Origin: Actinomycetes bacterium
GTDB taxonomy: Bacteria; Actinomycetota; Actinomycetes; Mycobacteriales; Mycobacteriaceae
Reading direction: 5' to 3'
NCBI GenBank assembly: GCA_023418505.1
Contig: JAEZZR010000001.1
Coordinates: 1-64,000 of the forward strand
Length of the DNA stretch: 64,000 bases
A program made the translations under genes and the position numbers. Shown here piece after piece: positions 8,374 through 16,739 of this stretch. The number at the start of each line of letters is the position of its first letter. The stretch's first letter is position 1. Under the pieces are notes generated by a model. It was not told where the DNA came from and made no database searches. It saw nothing but the letters and a program-made list of their open reading frames with translations.

Positions 8374-8865
8374 TTACTTACCGCTTACTTCTGGCTCGAC
8401 ACCAGTTTCTGGTGCTACACCAGTGCTCTCGTATTCAGCCAAAATATCAATGCGGCGCTGGTGGCGTGGCTCTTCGCTCCATGGCTGAGCGACAAACGCA
8501 TCAACAATAGCCAGAGCTTCTTCTTCAGAGTGCATGCGTCCGCCCAAACCAATCAGCTGGGCGTTGTTGTGCTCGCGGGCTAGCTTGGCTGTCTCTACCG
8601 ACCATGCCAGCGCACACCGCGCACCTGGCACCTTGTTGGCAGCGATCTGCTCGCCATTGCCGGAGCCTCCCAGCACGATGCCTAGGGAACCCGGGTCTGC
8701 GACCACCCGCTTGGCTGCATCAATGCAAAAAGCCGGGTAGTCGTCCGCTGCGTCGTACTCATGCGCACCACAATCAACTACTTCGTGGCCAGATTGAACC
8801 AAATGATCTTTGATCAGGTTCTTCATTTCAAAACCGGCGTGATCTGCACCTAAATAGATTCGCAT
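8374..8865 (-). CDS. rpiB: Ribose-5-phosphate isomerase B
   Basis: Interconverts ribose 5-phosphate and ribulose 5-phosphate in the pentose phosphate pathway. The 163-residue protein opens with the family signature YLGADHAGFEMK. The active-site motif reads LGGSGNGEQ (65–73) with no cysteine, as in the Mycobacterium tuberculosis enzyme, where a glutamate (here E72) takes the role of the E. coli cysteine. It faces the DsbA-like gene upstream on the same strand (35-nt gap), suggesting a shared transcript. Confidence 0.95.
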   Translation of the reverse strand: MRIYLGADHAGFEMKNLIKDHLVQSGHEVVDCGAHEYDAADDYPAFCIDAAKRVVADPGSLGIVLGGSGNGEQIAANKVPGARCALAWSVETAKLAREHNNAQLIGLGGRMHSEEEALAIVDAFVAQPWSEEPRHQRRIDILAEYESTGVAPETGVEPEVSGK

Positions 8866-8900
8866 GGTTAACAGCTTAATGTACCCGGCTGTAGCCCCGC

Positions 8901-9536
8901 TTAGGCTTCCGGCTTTTCGTTTCGCGAACGCTTCAATTCAAAGAAATGCGGATACGACCCCAGCGCCACAGCGCCATCGAAGATCTTGCCGGCCTCCTCA
9001 CCACGGGGAACGCGGGTCAGTACCGGACCGAAGAATGCCGACTGGCCAAGCTTGACCACTGGCGTTCCTACTTCGTCGCCCACTTCGGCCATAGTTTCGG
9101 CATGCAGTTCGCGCAACCGCTCGTCGAAAAGCAAATTATGTGCATCTTCTAAGCGCTGCTCTGGGATGCCTACCTCGCGGAGCGCTTCTAAGATCAGCTC
9201 GTCGAAAGTGTGCGCCGGATCGTCGGCGAAAGCATCGTAATCAGCGCGACCTTCGTTATGCACCATCGTGCCCAGTGTGGTGTACAGGCGATCGACGGCT
9301 TCCTGGCCATCCTGGTCGTACACACCCGCAAAAACGCGCGCCGGCGTCCACACGGCCTTCATGCGCTGCTTGTAATCCTCGGGGATCTCCTCGCGCCCCT
9401 CGTTTAGCACTCCCAAGCTCATGGGCACCCACGTCACCGAAATGTCGCGAACCTGCTCCACTTCCTTAATCCACCGCGAGGTAACCCATGCGAACGGGCA
9501 GGAAACGTCGAAACCAAATGTCACTTTTTCAGTCAT
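8901..9536 (-). CDS. DsbA-family oxidoreductase, mycothiol-dependent nitroreductase-like
   Basis: A 211-residue thioredoxin-fold protein with a helical insertion, like Rv2466c of M. tuberculosis, which reduces disulfides and nitro compounds with mycothiol. The thiol motif at the end of the first strand reads SCPFAW (about residues 13–18): the N-terminal Cys is present, but the position of the second Cys of the mycobacterial CPWC motif holds Ala, so it should act as a monothiol enzyme. The cis-proline is in GTPVVK (about 158). It is divergent from pepN and upstream of rpiB. Assignment to the family is secure; the substrate is inferred. Confidence 0.85.
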   Translation of the reverse strand: MTEKVTFGFDVSCPFAWVTSRWIKEVEQVRDISVTWVPMSLGVLNEGREEIPEDYKQRMKAVWTPARVFAGVYDQDGQEAVDRLYTTLGTMVHNEGRADYDAFADDPAHTFDELILEALREVGIPEQRLEDAHNLLFDERLRELHAETMAEVGDEVGTPVVKLGQSAFFGPVLTRVPRGEEAGKIFDGAVALGSYPHFFELKRSRNEKPEA

Positions 9537-9660
9537 GGCTCCACCGTACCTGCGTGCCAGCCAGAGCGAGGGGCGCTCTCCCCCGCCAGCGAGCGCCCAC
9601 TACCCCGCCCGAGCGCGCATACTGCACCGCCAGCGAGCGTTTACTACTAAGGTAAAGCGC

Positions 9661-12381
9661 ATGTCTGCAATTAATCTCACCCGCACCGAGGCTGCCGATC
9701 GCGCGGCGTTGCTTGAAGTACATCATTACGATATTGAGCTCGATTTCACCGCGACGGGCTCGCACTTCCCTTCCCGCACCACTATCGAGGTTTCTGCGCG
9801 CTACGACGGCGAAACCTTCCTGGAACTGCGCGACGCCAAGGTGCTGTCCGTGCACGTGGATGGCGAAGATGTCACCGAGTTTGGTTGCGGAGGAGATAAA
9901 GAGCTTTACGACGATACCCGCGGCTTGAAGCTAGCGCTTTCCAAGGGCAAGCACACGGTGGTTGTAGATGCGCAATGCCAGTACACGAACACCGGGCAGG
10001 GCATCCACCGTTTCGTGGATCCTGCGGATAATGAAACCTACCTGTACACCCAGTTCGAGACCGCTGATGCCAAGCGCGTTTTCGCTTGCTTCGACCAGCC
10101 TGATTTGAAGGCCCGCTATTCGATGACCATCACCGCCCCTGAGCATTGGACTGTGGTGTCCAATTCGCACGCGGTGGATGTTGATGACGCCGCGAGCGCT
10201 GAGGGCACTGAGGCCGCTGGAGCCGCTGGCGCCGCTGACGGCTCGGAGGCCACCAACAATGGCGCCAAGGTGCACCGCTTCCGTGTGGATGTTCCTCTAT
10301 CTACCTACTTGGTAGCTTTCTGCGCCGGCCCTTGGCACGAGGTACATGATTCGTGGTCGGGCACTATTACCCGTCATCCGGAAACTCCAGAATCCCATGT
10401 GCTGGAATTCACCGATGAGAACTACGGCCTAACCATCCCACTGGGCATCTACTGCCGGAAGTCTCTGGCCGAATACCTGGATGATCAGCAGCTATTCACC
10501 GAAACCAAAGAAGGCTTCGATTTCTACGCGAAGTACTTCGGCGAACCATATCCATTCAAGAAGTACGACCAGATTTTCTGCCCGGAATACAACTTCGGCG
10601 CGATGGAAAACGCCGGCTGCGTGACCATCCGCGACGAATACATCTTCCGCTCCCAGGCCACCGGATACCTTTACGAACGTCGCAACGACACCTTGCTCCA
10701 CGAGATGGCGCACATGTGGTTCGGCGATCTGGTCACTATGAAGTGGTGGGATGACCTGTGGTTGAACGAATCCTTCGCTACCTGGTCTGCTGCGGTAGCC
10801 CAGGCGGAGGTTTCCCAGTACCCACATTCCTGGACTACGTTCACCAACGTGGAAAAGGCCTGGGCTTACCAGCAGGATCAGCTGCCTTCTACCCACCCGA
10901 TTGCTGCCGATGCCACCGATGTGGAAACCGTGGAGCAAAACTTCGACGGCATCACCTACGCCAAGGGTGCTTCAGTATTGAAGCAGTTGGCTGCCTATGT
11001 TGGCCAGGAGGCGTTCTTGGCTGGTACTCGCCTGCACTTCGCCCGCCACCGCTTCAGCAACGCCACGTTCGCTGACCTGTTGGGTGCGCTTTCCGAAGCA
11101 TCTGGACGTGATTTGTCCGATTGGGCAGATCAGTGGCTAACCACCACCGGTATTAATACGCTGTCTGCCGATTATGAGCTTGCCGACGACGGCACCTACT
11201 CCAGCTTCACTGTGAAGCAACTCGGCGCAACTCCAGGTGCCGGTGAACGCCGCACGCATCGCATTGCTATCGGCGTTTACGCTTTTGCTACTGGTAAGTA
11301 TGAGCGCTTGAAGCGCGTTGAGCTCGACATTCCTGCCGAAGATGACACCACTGAGGTTGCTGAGTTGGTGGGTGCAAAAGCTGGCGACGTGGTGATTGTT
11401 AACGATGATGACCTCACCTATGGGTTCGCGCCACTCGACGAGCGTTCGTTGGCACACGCAGTTGACCACATCGATGGGTTCACGGACTCCATGCCACGCA
11501 GCCTGGTGTGGACTGCCGCCTGGCAGATGACCCGTTCTGCCACGATGCGTGCCCGCGACTACGTAGCTTTGGTGCTGCGTGGTGCTAATGCGGAAGATAT
11601 TGCCTCTGTGCTGGAGCGCGTGGTCGCTCAGGCAGTATCTGCCGTAAGCCTGTACGCCGATCCACAGTGGGCAAAGGACACCGGCTACTCCCAGCTGGGT
11701 ACTGGTTTGATCGAACTGGCACGAGCCGAAAAGGACGCTGGCCGCCAGTTGATCTACGTCAACGGTTTGTGCCAGCTGCCTGCTCGCCACAGTGGCACCC
11801 GCGAGGTCTTGGAAGCAATCTTCGGGGATCGCGCCGATACCGTGGGCTTGGACGAAATCACTGTGGACACCGACATGAAATGGCGCGCCCTTACCGCACT
11901 GGTAGCAGCAGGTTTCGCTGACGAAGAGCAGATCGCTGCCATGCAGGCTGAGGATGAGTCCGCTGCCGGCCAGCAGGCGGCTATCCAGGCTCGGGCGGCG
12001 ATTCCGTCGTTAGCGAATAAAAAGCGCGTCTGGGAAGAATCCACCACGAGCGGCGAGGCTCAGCCTTCCAACCTGGCGTTACGCAACCTCCTGGCGGGCT
12101 TTACCGCGCCTGGGGCCGGCGAAGTGCTTTCCGAAGATGACAGCTTCATCACCGACTACTTCGCAGCTACCGAAAGCTGGTGGCAGACGTTCTCCTCGGA
12201 CGTGGCACGCAACATCCTGGCTGGTCTCTACCCTGCATGGGAGATCTCGGACGAAGGTTTGAAAGCTGCCGACGACGCACTGACCTCCGAAACCCTTACC
12301 GGATCTGTGCGACGCGTGGTGGCAGAAAACCGCGACCGCGTCTCCCGTGCCCTAGCCGCACAGCGCTTCGACGCGAAGTAG
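9661..12381 (+). CDS. pepN: Aminopeptidase N (M1 family)
   Basis: Zinc metalloaminopeptidase of 906 residues that removes N-terminal amino acids from peptides in the cytoplasm. Substrate motif GAMEN is at 313–317, zinc ligands in HEMAH (H347, H351) and the downstream glutamate in WLNES (about 370). The C-terminal half is the ERAP-like helical domain. An Ala/Gly/Glu-rich insertion at about 178–202 (encoded at 10,190–10,265) is unusual and makes it slightly longer than most actinobacterial PepN. ATG at 9661 follows AAGG by 8 nt; the open frame further upstream overlaps the divergent gene and is not coding. Confidence 0.96.
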   Translation: MSAINLTRTEAADRAALLEVHHYDIELDFTATGSHFPSRTTIEVSARYDGETFLELRDAKVLSVHVDGEDVTEFGCGGDKELYDDTRGLKLALSKGKHTVVVDAQCQYTNTGQGIHRFVDPADNETYLYTQFETADAKRVFACFDQPDLKARYSMTITAPEHWTVVSNSHAVDVDDAASAEGTEAAGAAGAADGSEATNNGAKVHRFRVDVPLSTYLVAFCAGPWHEVHDSWSGTITRHPETPESHVLEFTDENYGLTIPLGIYCRKSLAEYLDDQQLFTETKEGFDFYAKYFGEPYPFKKYDQIFCPEYNFGAMENAGCVTIRDEYIFRSQATGYLYERRNDTLLHEMAHMWFGDLVTMKWWDDLWLNESFATWSAAVAQAEVSQYPHSWTTFTNVEKAWAYQQDQLPSTHPIAADATDVETVEQNFDGITYAKGASVLKQLAAYVGQEAFLAGTRLHFARHRFSNATFADLLGALSEASGRDLSDWADQWLTTTGINTLSADYELADDGTYSSFTVKQLGATPGAGERRTHRIAIGVYAFATGKYERLKRVELDIPAEDDTTEVAELVGAKAGDVVIVNDDDLTYGFAPLDERSLAHAVDHIDGFTDSMPRSLVWTAAWQMTRSATMRARDYVALVLRGANAEDIASVLERVVAQAVSAVSLYADPQWAKDTGYSQLGTGLIELARAEKDAGRQLIYVNGLCQLPARHSGTREVLEAIFGDRADTVGLDEITVDTDMKWRALTALVAAGFADEEQIAAMQAEDESAAGQQAAIQARAAIPSLANKKRVWEESTTSGEAQPSNLALRNLLAGFTAPGAGEVLSEDDSFITDYFAATESWWQTFSSDVARNILAGLYPAWEISDEGLKAADDALTSETLTGSVRRVVAENRDRVSRALAAQRFDAK

Positions 12382-12424
12382 TTGAAAGGGGTGGTGGTTC
12401 GGGACATGCCCTAAACTAAGGCGC

Positions 12425-12889
12425 ATGCCCACCCCTGAATCCCAGAACCGAGCTACCTGTGATCGCCGGGATACCAGCACTTCCCGGGATCTCCGCGCTG
12501 CCCAGCAACAAAGCTTTTTCGAAGCTGTTGGTGGGCACGAAACCTTCGACAAGATTGTGCATGGCTTCTATGTGCGGATGCGCCAGGACGATTTGATCGG
12601 TCCGATGTATCCCGATGACGATTGGGATGGCGCTGAAGATCGTCTGCGGATGTTCTTAGAGCAGTATTGGGGCGGACCGCACGATTACAACGAGCAACGG
12701 GGTCATCCGCGGTTACGGATGCGGCATATGCCGTTTTCTATTGGCGAAGCCGAGCGCGATCGTTGGCTAGAGCTGATGGCCGAATCCATGGCGGAAGTTT
12801 CCGACGAAGAGCTGCCGCCCAATTACCGCGCTGCCATGTGGCGCCACATGGAGCAAGTAGCGAACATGCTAATCAACCGGATGGATTAG
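12425..12889 (+). CDS. glbO: Group II truncated haemoglobin
   Basis: Haem protein that binds oxygen very tightly; in mycobacteria trHbO is linked to respiration and oxidative-stress protection. The 154-residue chain shows TyrB10 (Y49), TyrCD1 (Y62), proximal HisF8 (H101 in RHMPF) and TrpG8 (W114), the hallmark set for group II. An N-terminal polar extension of about 25 residues precedes the globin core. It lies 43 nt after pepN on the same strand, the same order as in mycobacteria and C. glutamicum. Confidence 0.93.
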   Translation: MPTPESQNRATCDRRDTSTSRDLRAAQQQSFFEAVGGHETFDKIVHGFYVRMRQDDLIGPMYPDDDWDGAEDRLRMFLEQYWGGPHDYNEQRGHPRLRMRHMPFSIGEAERDRWLELMAESMAEVSDEELPPNYRAAMWRHMEQVANMLINRMD

Positions 12890-12944
12890 CTGCCCGGCGG
12901 ATGGTTCTGAGTTCCGGGCGCACACTGTTTAATTCCGGCTACTG

Positions 12945-13679
12945 CTAGCCCAACGGCAGCACACCCAGATTCGATTGGGTGTACAGGCTGCCGAATCGCC
13001 CGTCGAGGCGCTTCCATCGGCCACGCTGTGAAACCCGCACAATTTCCGATTCGGCTGGTTGCGCCGGAATAAACCCCAAGCCACAAAGGGCAAAGATCTC
13101 GCGCATAGACAGCTCAACTTTTTGCGGTTTTGGTGTTGTCTTGCCGGTGTCTTCCGGCGGAGTTTCTTCACCTTGGACGGTAAGCACCGTGTTGTCCAGC
13201 AATGACGGCGGCAGCCCTAGCGGCCCGGATTCATTGGCAGCCACCTGCTGGCCTTGCTGCTCTAATTCGCGAATCACTGTAGCCGGCACATAATCAACCA
13301 GCTGCCACCCGGTATCTGGCGGCAACGCACCTGGCCAGGAAATAGTGACATCAGCACCAGCTTCAATAAGCAAAGGCTGATCATCTGGATCATCAACAAA
13401 GCCATCACCTGAGCCAGCACCTGAGCCAGCTTCAGGTTTCCCCGCTAACTCCGATTCCAAGGAGCGAGCAACATGATCAGCTCTCACTACGGCTTCTGGG
13501 GAAATCTCCATCGTGCGGCATCCAATTGGCCCGAATGGCGTGGTCACCCAAACGCGAGCCAAGCCCGAATTTTGGCGCATCGCTACACGCACCACGGCTT
13601 GTGAATCTAGCTGCAGTGCCTTTCGCAGCAGCACTAATAAGTTGGGAGCCGTTCGCCGTTCGGCTAACTGCAGTTGCAC
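12945..13679 (-). CDS. Conserved actinobacterial protein of unknown function
   Basis: A 244-residue soluble protein with no catalytic motif I can name. It begins MQLQLAERRTAPNLL, has a Gly/Ser/Asp-rich linker at about 83–97 (GKPEAGSGAGSGDG) and a C-terminal part with FALCGLGFIPAQP. A similar gene sits beside a hotdog thioesterase and ettA in mycobacteria (Rv2474c/Rv2475c region), so context is conserved across Corynebacteriales. The gap to the upstream thioesterase gene is 4 nt, so the two are translated from one transcript and may act together. Confidence 0.75.
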   Translation of the reverse strand: MQLQLAERRTAPNLLVLLRKALQLDSQAVVRVAMRQNSGLARVWVTTPFGPIGCRTMEISPEAVVRADHVARSLESELAGKPEAGSGAGSGDGFVDDPDDQPLLIEAGADVTISWPGALPPDTGWQLVDYVPATVIRELEQQGQQVAANESGPLGLPPSLLDNTVLTVQGEETPPEDTGKTTPKPQKVELSMREIFALCGLGFIPAQPAESEIVRVSQRGRWKRLDGRFGSLYTQSNLGVLPLG

Positions 13680-13683
13680 GGTG

Positions 13684-14121
13684 TTAGCTCAGTTCCTTGG
13701 CCGAAAAGTGCTCTAGTGCGCGGCGGTTCGAGGCAGAGATCGCGATTGGTTCGTCTTTTTCTAGGTCGAAGAGCACCATCACAGATTTGACGATGGCAGA
13801 TACATTTTCGTGTTGATCTTTAATAGTTTGCTCAAGGGTGTAGGAGGTGTTTCCTACCCGAGTGATCTCGGTGTCAACGTAGACCTGCCGGGTGTCTGGG
13901 AGGATGGGACGCAGGAAGTCGATCTCTACGTGGCGCACTACGGCCGGTGGAATGTCGGCAGTATTTAGTAATGCGCTGAGTCCGCCGCGGAAGAAGGCTA
14001 CGCGAGCATCCTGTGCGTATTCCAGGTAGGCGGCGTTGTTGACGTGGTTGTAGCGGTCGAAATCTGACCAGCGCACTTCGATCGCGCTACGAAAAGGTCC
14101 GGCTTCGGGATGCTGTGTCAT
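13684..14121 (-). CDS. Acyl-CoA thioesterase (4HBT hotdog fold)
   Basis: A 145-residue single hotdog domain with the 4-hydroxybenzoyl-CoA thioesterase signature RWSDFDRYNHVNNAAYLEY (18–36), where Asp20 would be the catalytic residue and the YNHVNN loop lies on the CoA. It probably hydrolyses acyl-CoA esters; chain preference cannot be read. It is followed after 4 nt by the conserved hypothetical gene, and both are downstream of ettA on the same strand after an 87-nt gap. Confidence 0.85.
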   Translation of the reverse strand: MTQHPEAGPFRSAIEVRWSDFDRYNHVNNAAYLEYAQDARVAFFRGGLSALLNTADIPPAVVRHVEIDFLRPILPDTRQVYVDTEITRVGNTSYTLEQTIKDQHENVSAIVKSVMVLFDLEKDEPIAISASNRRALEHFSAKELS

Positions 14122-14208
14122 GGAAAACAGCTTAGCCCCGAACGCCGGACAGTGTTGCTAGCTCAGCTACTCGGGGATTACGCGCAGCAGCTAGCTAAAG
14201 CAGAGCTA

Positions 14209-15879
14209 TTAACGGGTTAGCTTGCGGTGCGTCACGCGTGATGGTCGAGCAGCCTCAGGTCCCAGGCGCTCTACCTTGTTCTTTTCGTATCCTTCGAAGT
14301 TTCCTTCGAACCAGAACCACTGACCTTCGGCAACGTTGCCTTCCCAAGCCAGGATGTGGGTACAGGTACGATCCAGGAACCAGCGGTCGTGGGAAATAAC
14401 CACTGCACAGCCTGGGAAGTTCTGTAGGGCATTTTCCAGCGAAGATAGAGTTTCCACGTCCAGGTCGTTGGTTGGCTCGTCGAGCAGGATCAAGTTGCCA
14501 CCCTGCTTCAAGGTCAACGCCAGGTTCAGGCGGTTACGCTCACCACCGGAGAGCACCTTGGATGGCTTCTGCTGATCGGATCCCTTGAAACCGAAAGCCG
14601 ACAGGTAGGCACGCGATGGCATTTCGTTCTGGCCAACCACGATGTAATCCAGGCCGTCGGAAACAACTTCCCATACGGTCTTTTCTGGATCGATGTTCTC
14701 GCGACCCTGATCCACGTAGCTGAGCTTGACGGTCTGACCGACCTTCACCTCACCCGAATCTGGCTCTTCCAAACCAACAATGGTCTTAAACAGCGTGGAC
14801 TTACCCACACCGTTTGGACCGATCACGCCAACGATGCCGTTGCGTGGCAGCGTGAAGGACAAATCCTTAATCAGGGTGCGACCATCGAAGTCCTTGGTTA
14901 GATCATTGACTTCGACGACAACGTTGCCCAACCGCGGTGGCGTAGGAATCTGGATTTCCTCGAAGTCCAACTTCTTGTACTTCTCGGCTTCTTCCACCAT
15001 CTGCTCGTAGCGTTCCAAACGAGCCTTGTTCTTCGCCTGGCGCGCCTTCTGGCCAGAACGAACCCAAGCGAGCTCATCCTTCAAACGCTTCTGCAGCTTG
15101 GCATCTTTCTTGCCGGCTACTTCCAAACGCTGAGCTTTCTTCTCCAGGTACGTGGAGTAGTTGCCCTCGTATGGGTAGAGCTTGCCGCGGTCGACCTCAC
15201 AGATCCATCCGGCAACGTGATCCAGGAAGTAACGATCGTGGGTTACCGCCAAGACGGCACCTGGGTACTTCGCCAGGTGCTGCTCTAGCCACAACACCGA
15301 CTCGGCATCCAGGTGGTTAGTTGGCTCGTCGAGAAGCAGCAAATCTGGCTCAGAGAGCAACAACTTTGCTAGTGCTACACGACGACGTTCGCCACCAGAC
15401 AAGTGAGTCACAGGCGAATCCGATGGTGGGCACCGAAGTGCTTCCATGGCCTGCTCAATCTTGGAGTCAATTTCCCAAGCGTCAGCTGCATCGAGTTGCT
15501 CCTGCAGCTTGCCCATTTCTTCCATCAACTCGTCGGTGTAGTTGGTGGCCATTTCTTCGGCGATCTGTTCGAAACGCTCTTTCTTTTCGAAGATGTCGCC
15601 AAGGCCTTCTTCTACGTTGCCTCGCACTGTCTTTTCTTCATTCAGTGGAGGCTCCTGCAGCAGGATGCCTACAGTTGCGCCAGGCTCGAGAAAAGCCTCA
15701 CCATTGCTGGGCTGATCTAGACCAGCCATGATCTTCAAAATCGATGATTTACCAGCACCATTCGGGCCGACCACACCAATCTTGGCACCTGGGAAAAACG
15801 CCATGGTGACGTTATCCAGGATCAGCTTTTCGCCGTGCGCTTTGCGCACATTCTTCATTTGATAAATGAATTCTGGCAT
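14209..15879 (-). CDS. ettA: Energy-dependent translational throttle protein EttA (ABC-F)
   Basis: Soluble ABC-F ATPase of 556 residues that binds the ribosomal E site and gates the first elongation steps according to ATP/ADP ratio. Two ABC domains: the first with Walker A GPNGAGKS (about 39–46), signature LSGGERRR and Walker B LLLLDEPTNHLD; the second with GPNGVGKS and LSGGERNR/LILLDEPTNDLD. Between them is the charged linker helix (KKLDFEEIQIPTPPRLG region), and the first domain has the EttA-type arm. No membrane segments. AAGGGG 13 nt upstream supports the ATG start. Confidence 0.95.
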   Translation of the reverse strand: MPEFIYQMKNVRKAHGEKLILDNVTMAFFPGAKIGVVGPNGAGKSSILKIMAGLDQPSNGEAFLEPGATVGILLQEPPLNEEKTVRGNVEEGLGDIFEKKERFEQIAEEMATNYTDELMEEMGKLQEQLDAADAWEIDSKIEQAMEALRCPPSDSPVTHLSGGERRRVALAKLLLSEPDLLLLDEPTNHLDAESVLWLEQHLAKYPGAVLAVTHDRYFLDHVAGWICEVDRGKLYPYEGNYSTYLEKKAQRLEVAGKKDAKLQKRLKDELAWVRSGQKARQAKNKARLERYEQMVEEAEKYKKLDFEEIQIPTPPRLGNVVVEVNDLTKDFDGRTLIKDLSFTLPRNGIVGVIGPNGVGKSTLFKTIVGLEEPDSGEVKVGQTVKLSYVDQGRENIDPEKTVWEVVSDGLDYIVVGQNEMPSRAYLSAFGFKGSDQQKPSKVLSGGERNRLNLALTLKQGGNLILLDEPTNDLDVETLSSLENALQNFPGCAVVISHDRWFLDRTCTHILAWEGNVAEGQWFWFEGNFEGYEKNKVERLGPEAARPSRVTHRKLTR

Positions 15880-15980
15880 TAAAGAGCTACCCCTTGCAGT
15901 TACGTAGATTTCGCGTTAATTATCTGGCACTTTCTAGCATAGAAAGCATACCTGAGCCAGCTACCCTAGGCCGATTCTCT

Positions 15981-16559
15981 TCAAAAAGGTGCATCGTCAT
16001 CAGTGGGTGCTGCTGCACCGGACGGAACGGCACGGGAAGGCATTCGAACCCCTGCTGCACCGGCCAACACCGGCGCACCCTGCTTCCGCTTCTGCTCGAT
16101 GTCGCCTTCTAGGCGCTCAAGAATCTTCTGTGCGTTTTCAATGCGCTCGTCCAATTCCTGCAAACGGTTGCCGTCTGTTTCCTGAAAATTCCCCCGCGCC
16201 TTGCGCACCCGGCAGACTTGGTGCCGCAAACTAGGGCCAATAGCCTTGGCCACTACCTTGGTGTAGATCGTCGATTTTTCCTCCCCGGTGACCGGATCGG
16301 CCTTCTTCACCTCATCTAAGCGAAGTTCGCCTTTAATCAGCACCGAATCGCCCTTGTTCAGGGTCTGGATTACGTTATCCGCCAAGGCACCCCAACATTC
16401 CACATGGATGAAACTTGGTGTGGTCTGGTGCCACTCGCCGTTATCCATGTAATTTCATGCGGATGCTACCCGGAAAAAGACTTTGACATTGCCCGAATTC
16501 GAGCTCTTCTGCGGGTCATTAGCAAGATTGCCTTCGACCACGATCATCGTATTCGACAC
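15981..16559 (-). pseudogene. ssb: Second single-stranded DNA-binding protein, interrupted by in-frame TGA
   Basis: Read from a GTG at 16559, which follows AAGGGGGAA, the frame gives VSNTMIVVEGNLANDP and so on, the normal start of an OB-fold SSB, reaches FFRVASA, then has TGA at 16455–16457 (codon 35), and continues in the same frame NYMDNGEWHQTTPSFIHVECWG through a complete OB fold, a coiled helix and the SSB C-terminal tip DDDAPF. The family has Arg at the stop position, so a single CGA-to-TGA change explains the break. What remains open after the stop is 155 codons from ATG 16448, which lacks a ribosome site and the first two strands of the fold. The order ettA–ssb2 is conserved in mycobacteria (Rv2477c–Rv2478c). 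Probably inactive unless read through; a sequencing error is possible. Confidence 0.85.
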
Positions 16560-16739
16560 TGCGAGTTCCCCCTTCTACTTCTGGATCAACACCACCCCAC
16601 CGGTTATAGGGCGGCTGTGCTCGCAGTGCCTAGCATGAGGCAATAGGCCACCGATCCGTCGTTAGCTAAGCCCGAATAACGCGGCAGCTGTGGATAACTT
16701 GGAATTCCACAGCTGGTTCCGATCAGCTACCTTTACCCG

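Noticed and set aside
9421..9660. Upstream extension of pepN by 80 codons
   Set aside because: It overlaps the divergent DsbA-like gene, and ATG 9661 has a good ribosome site and matches the family start.
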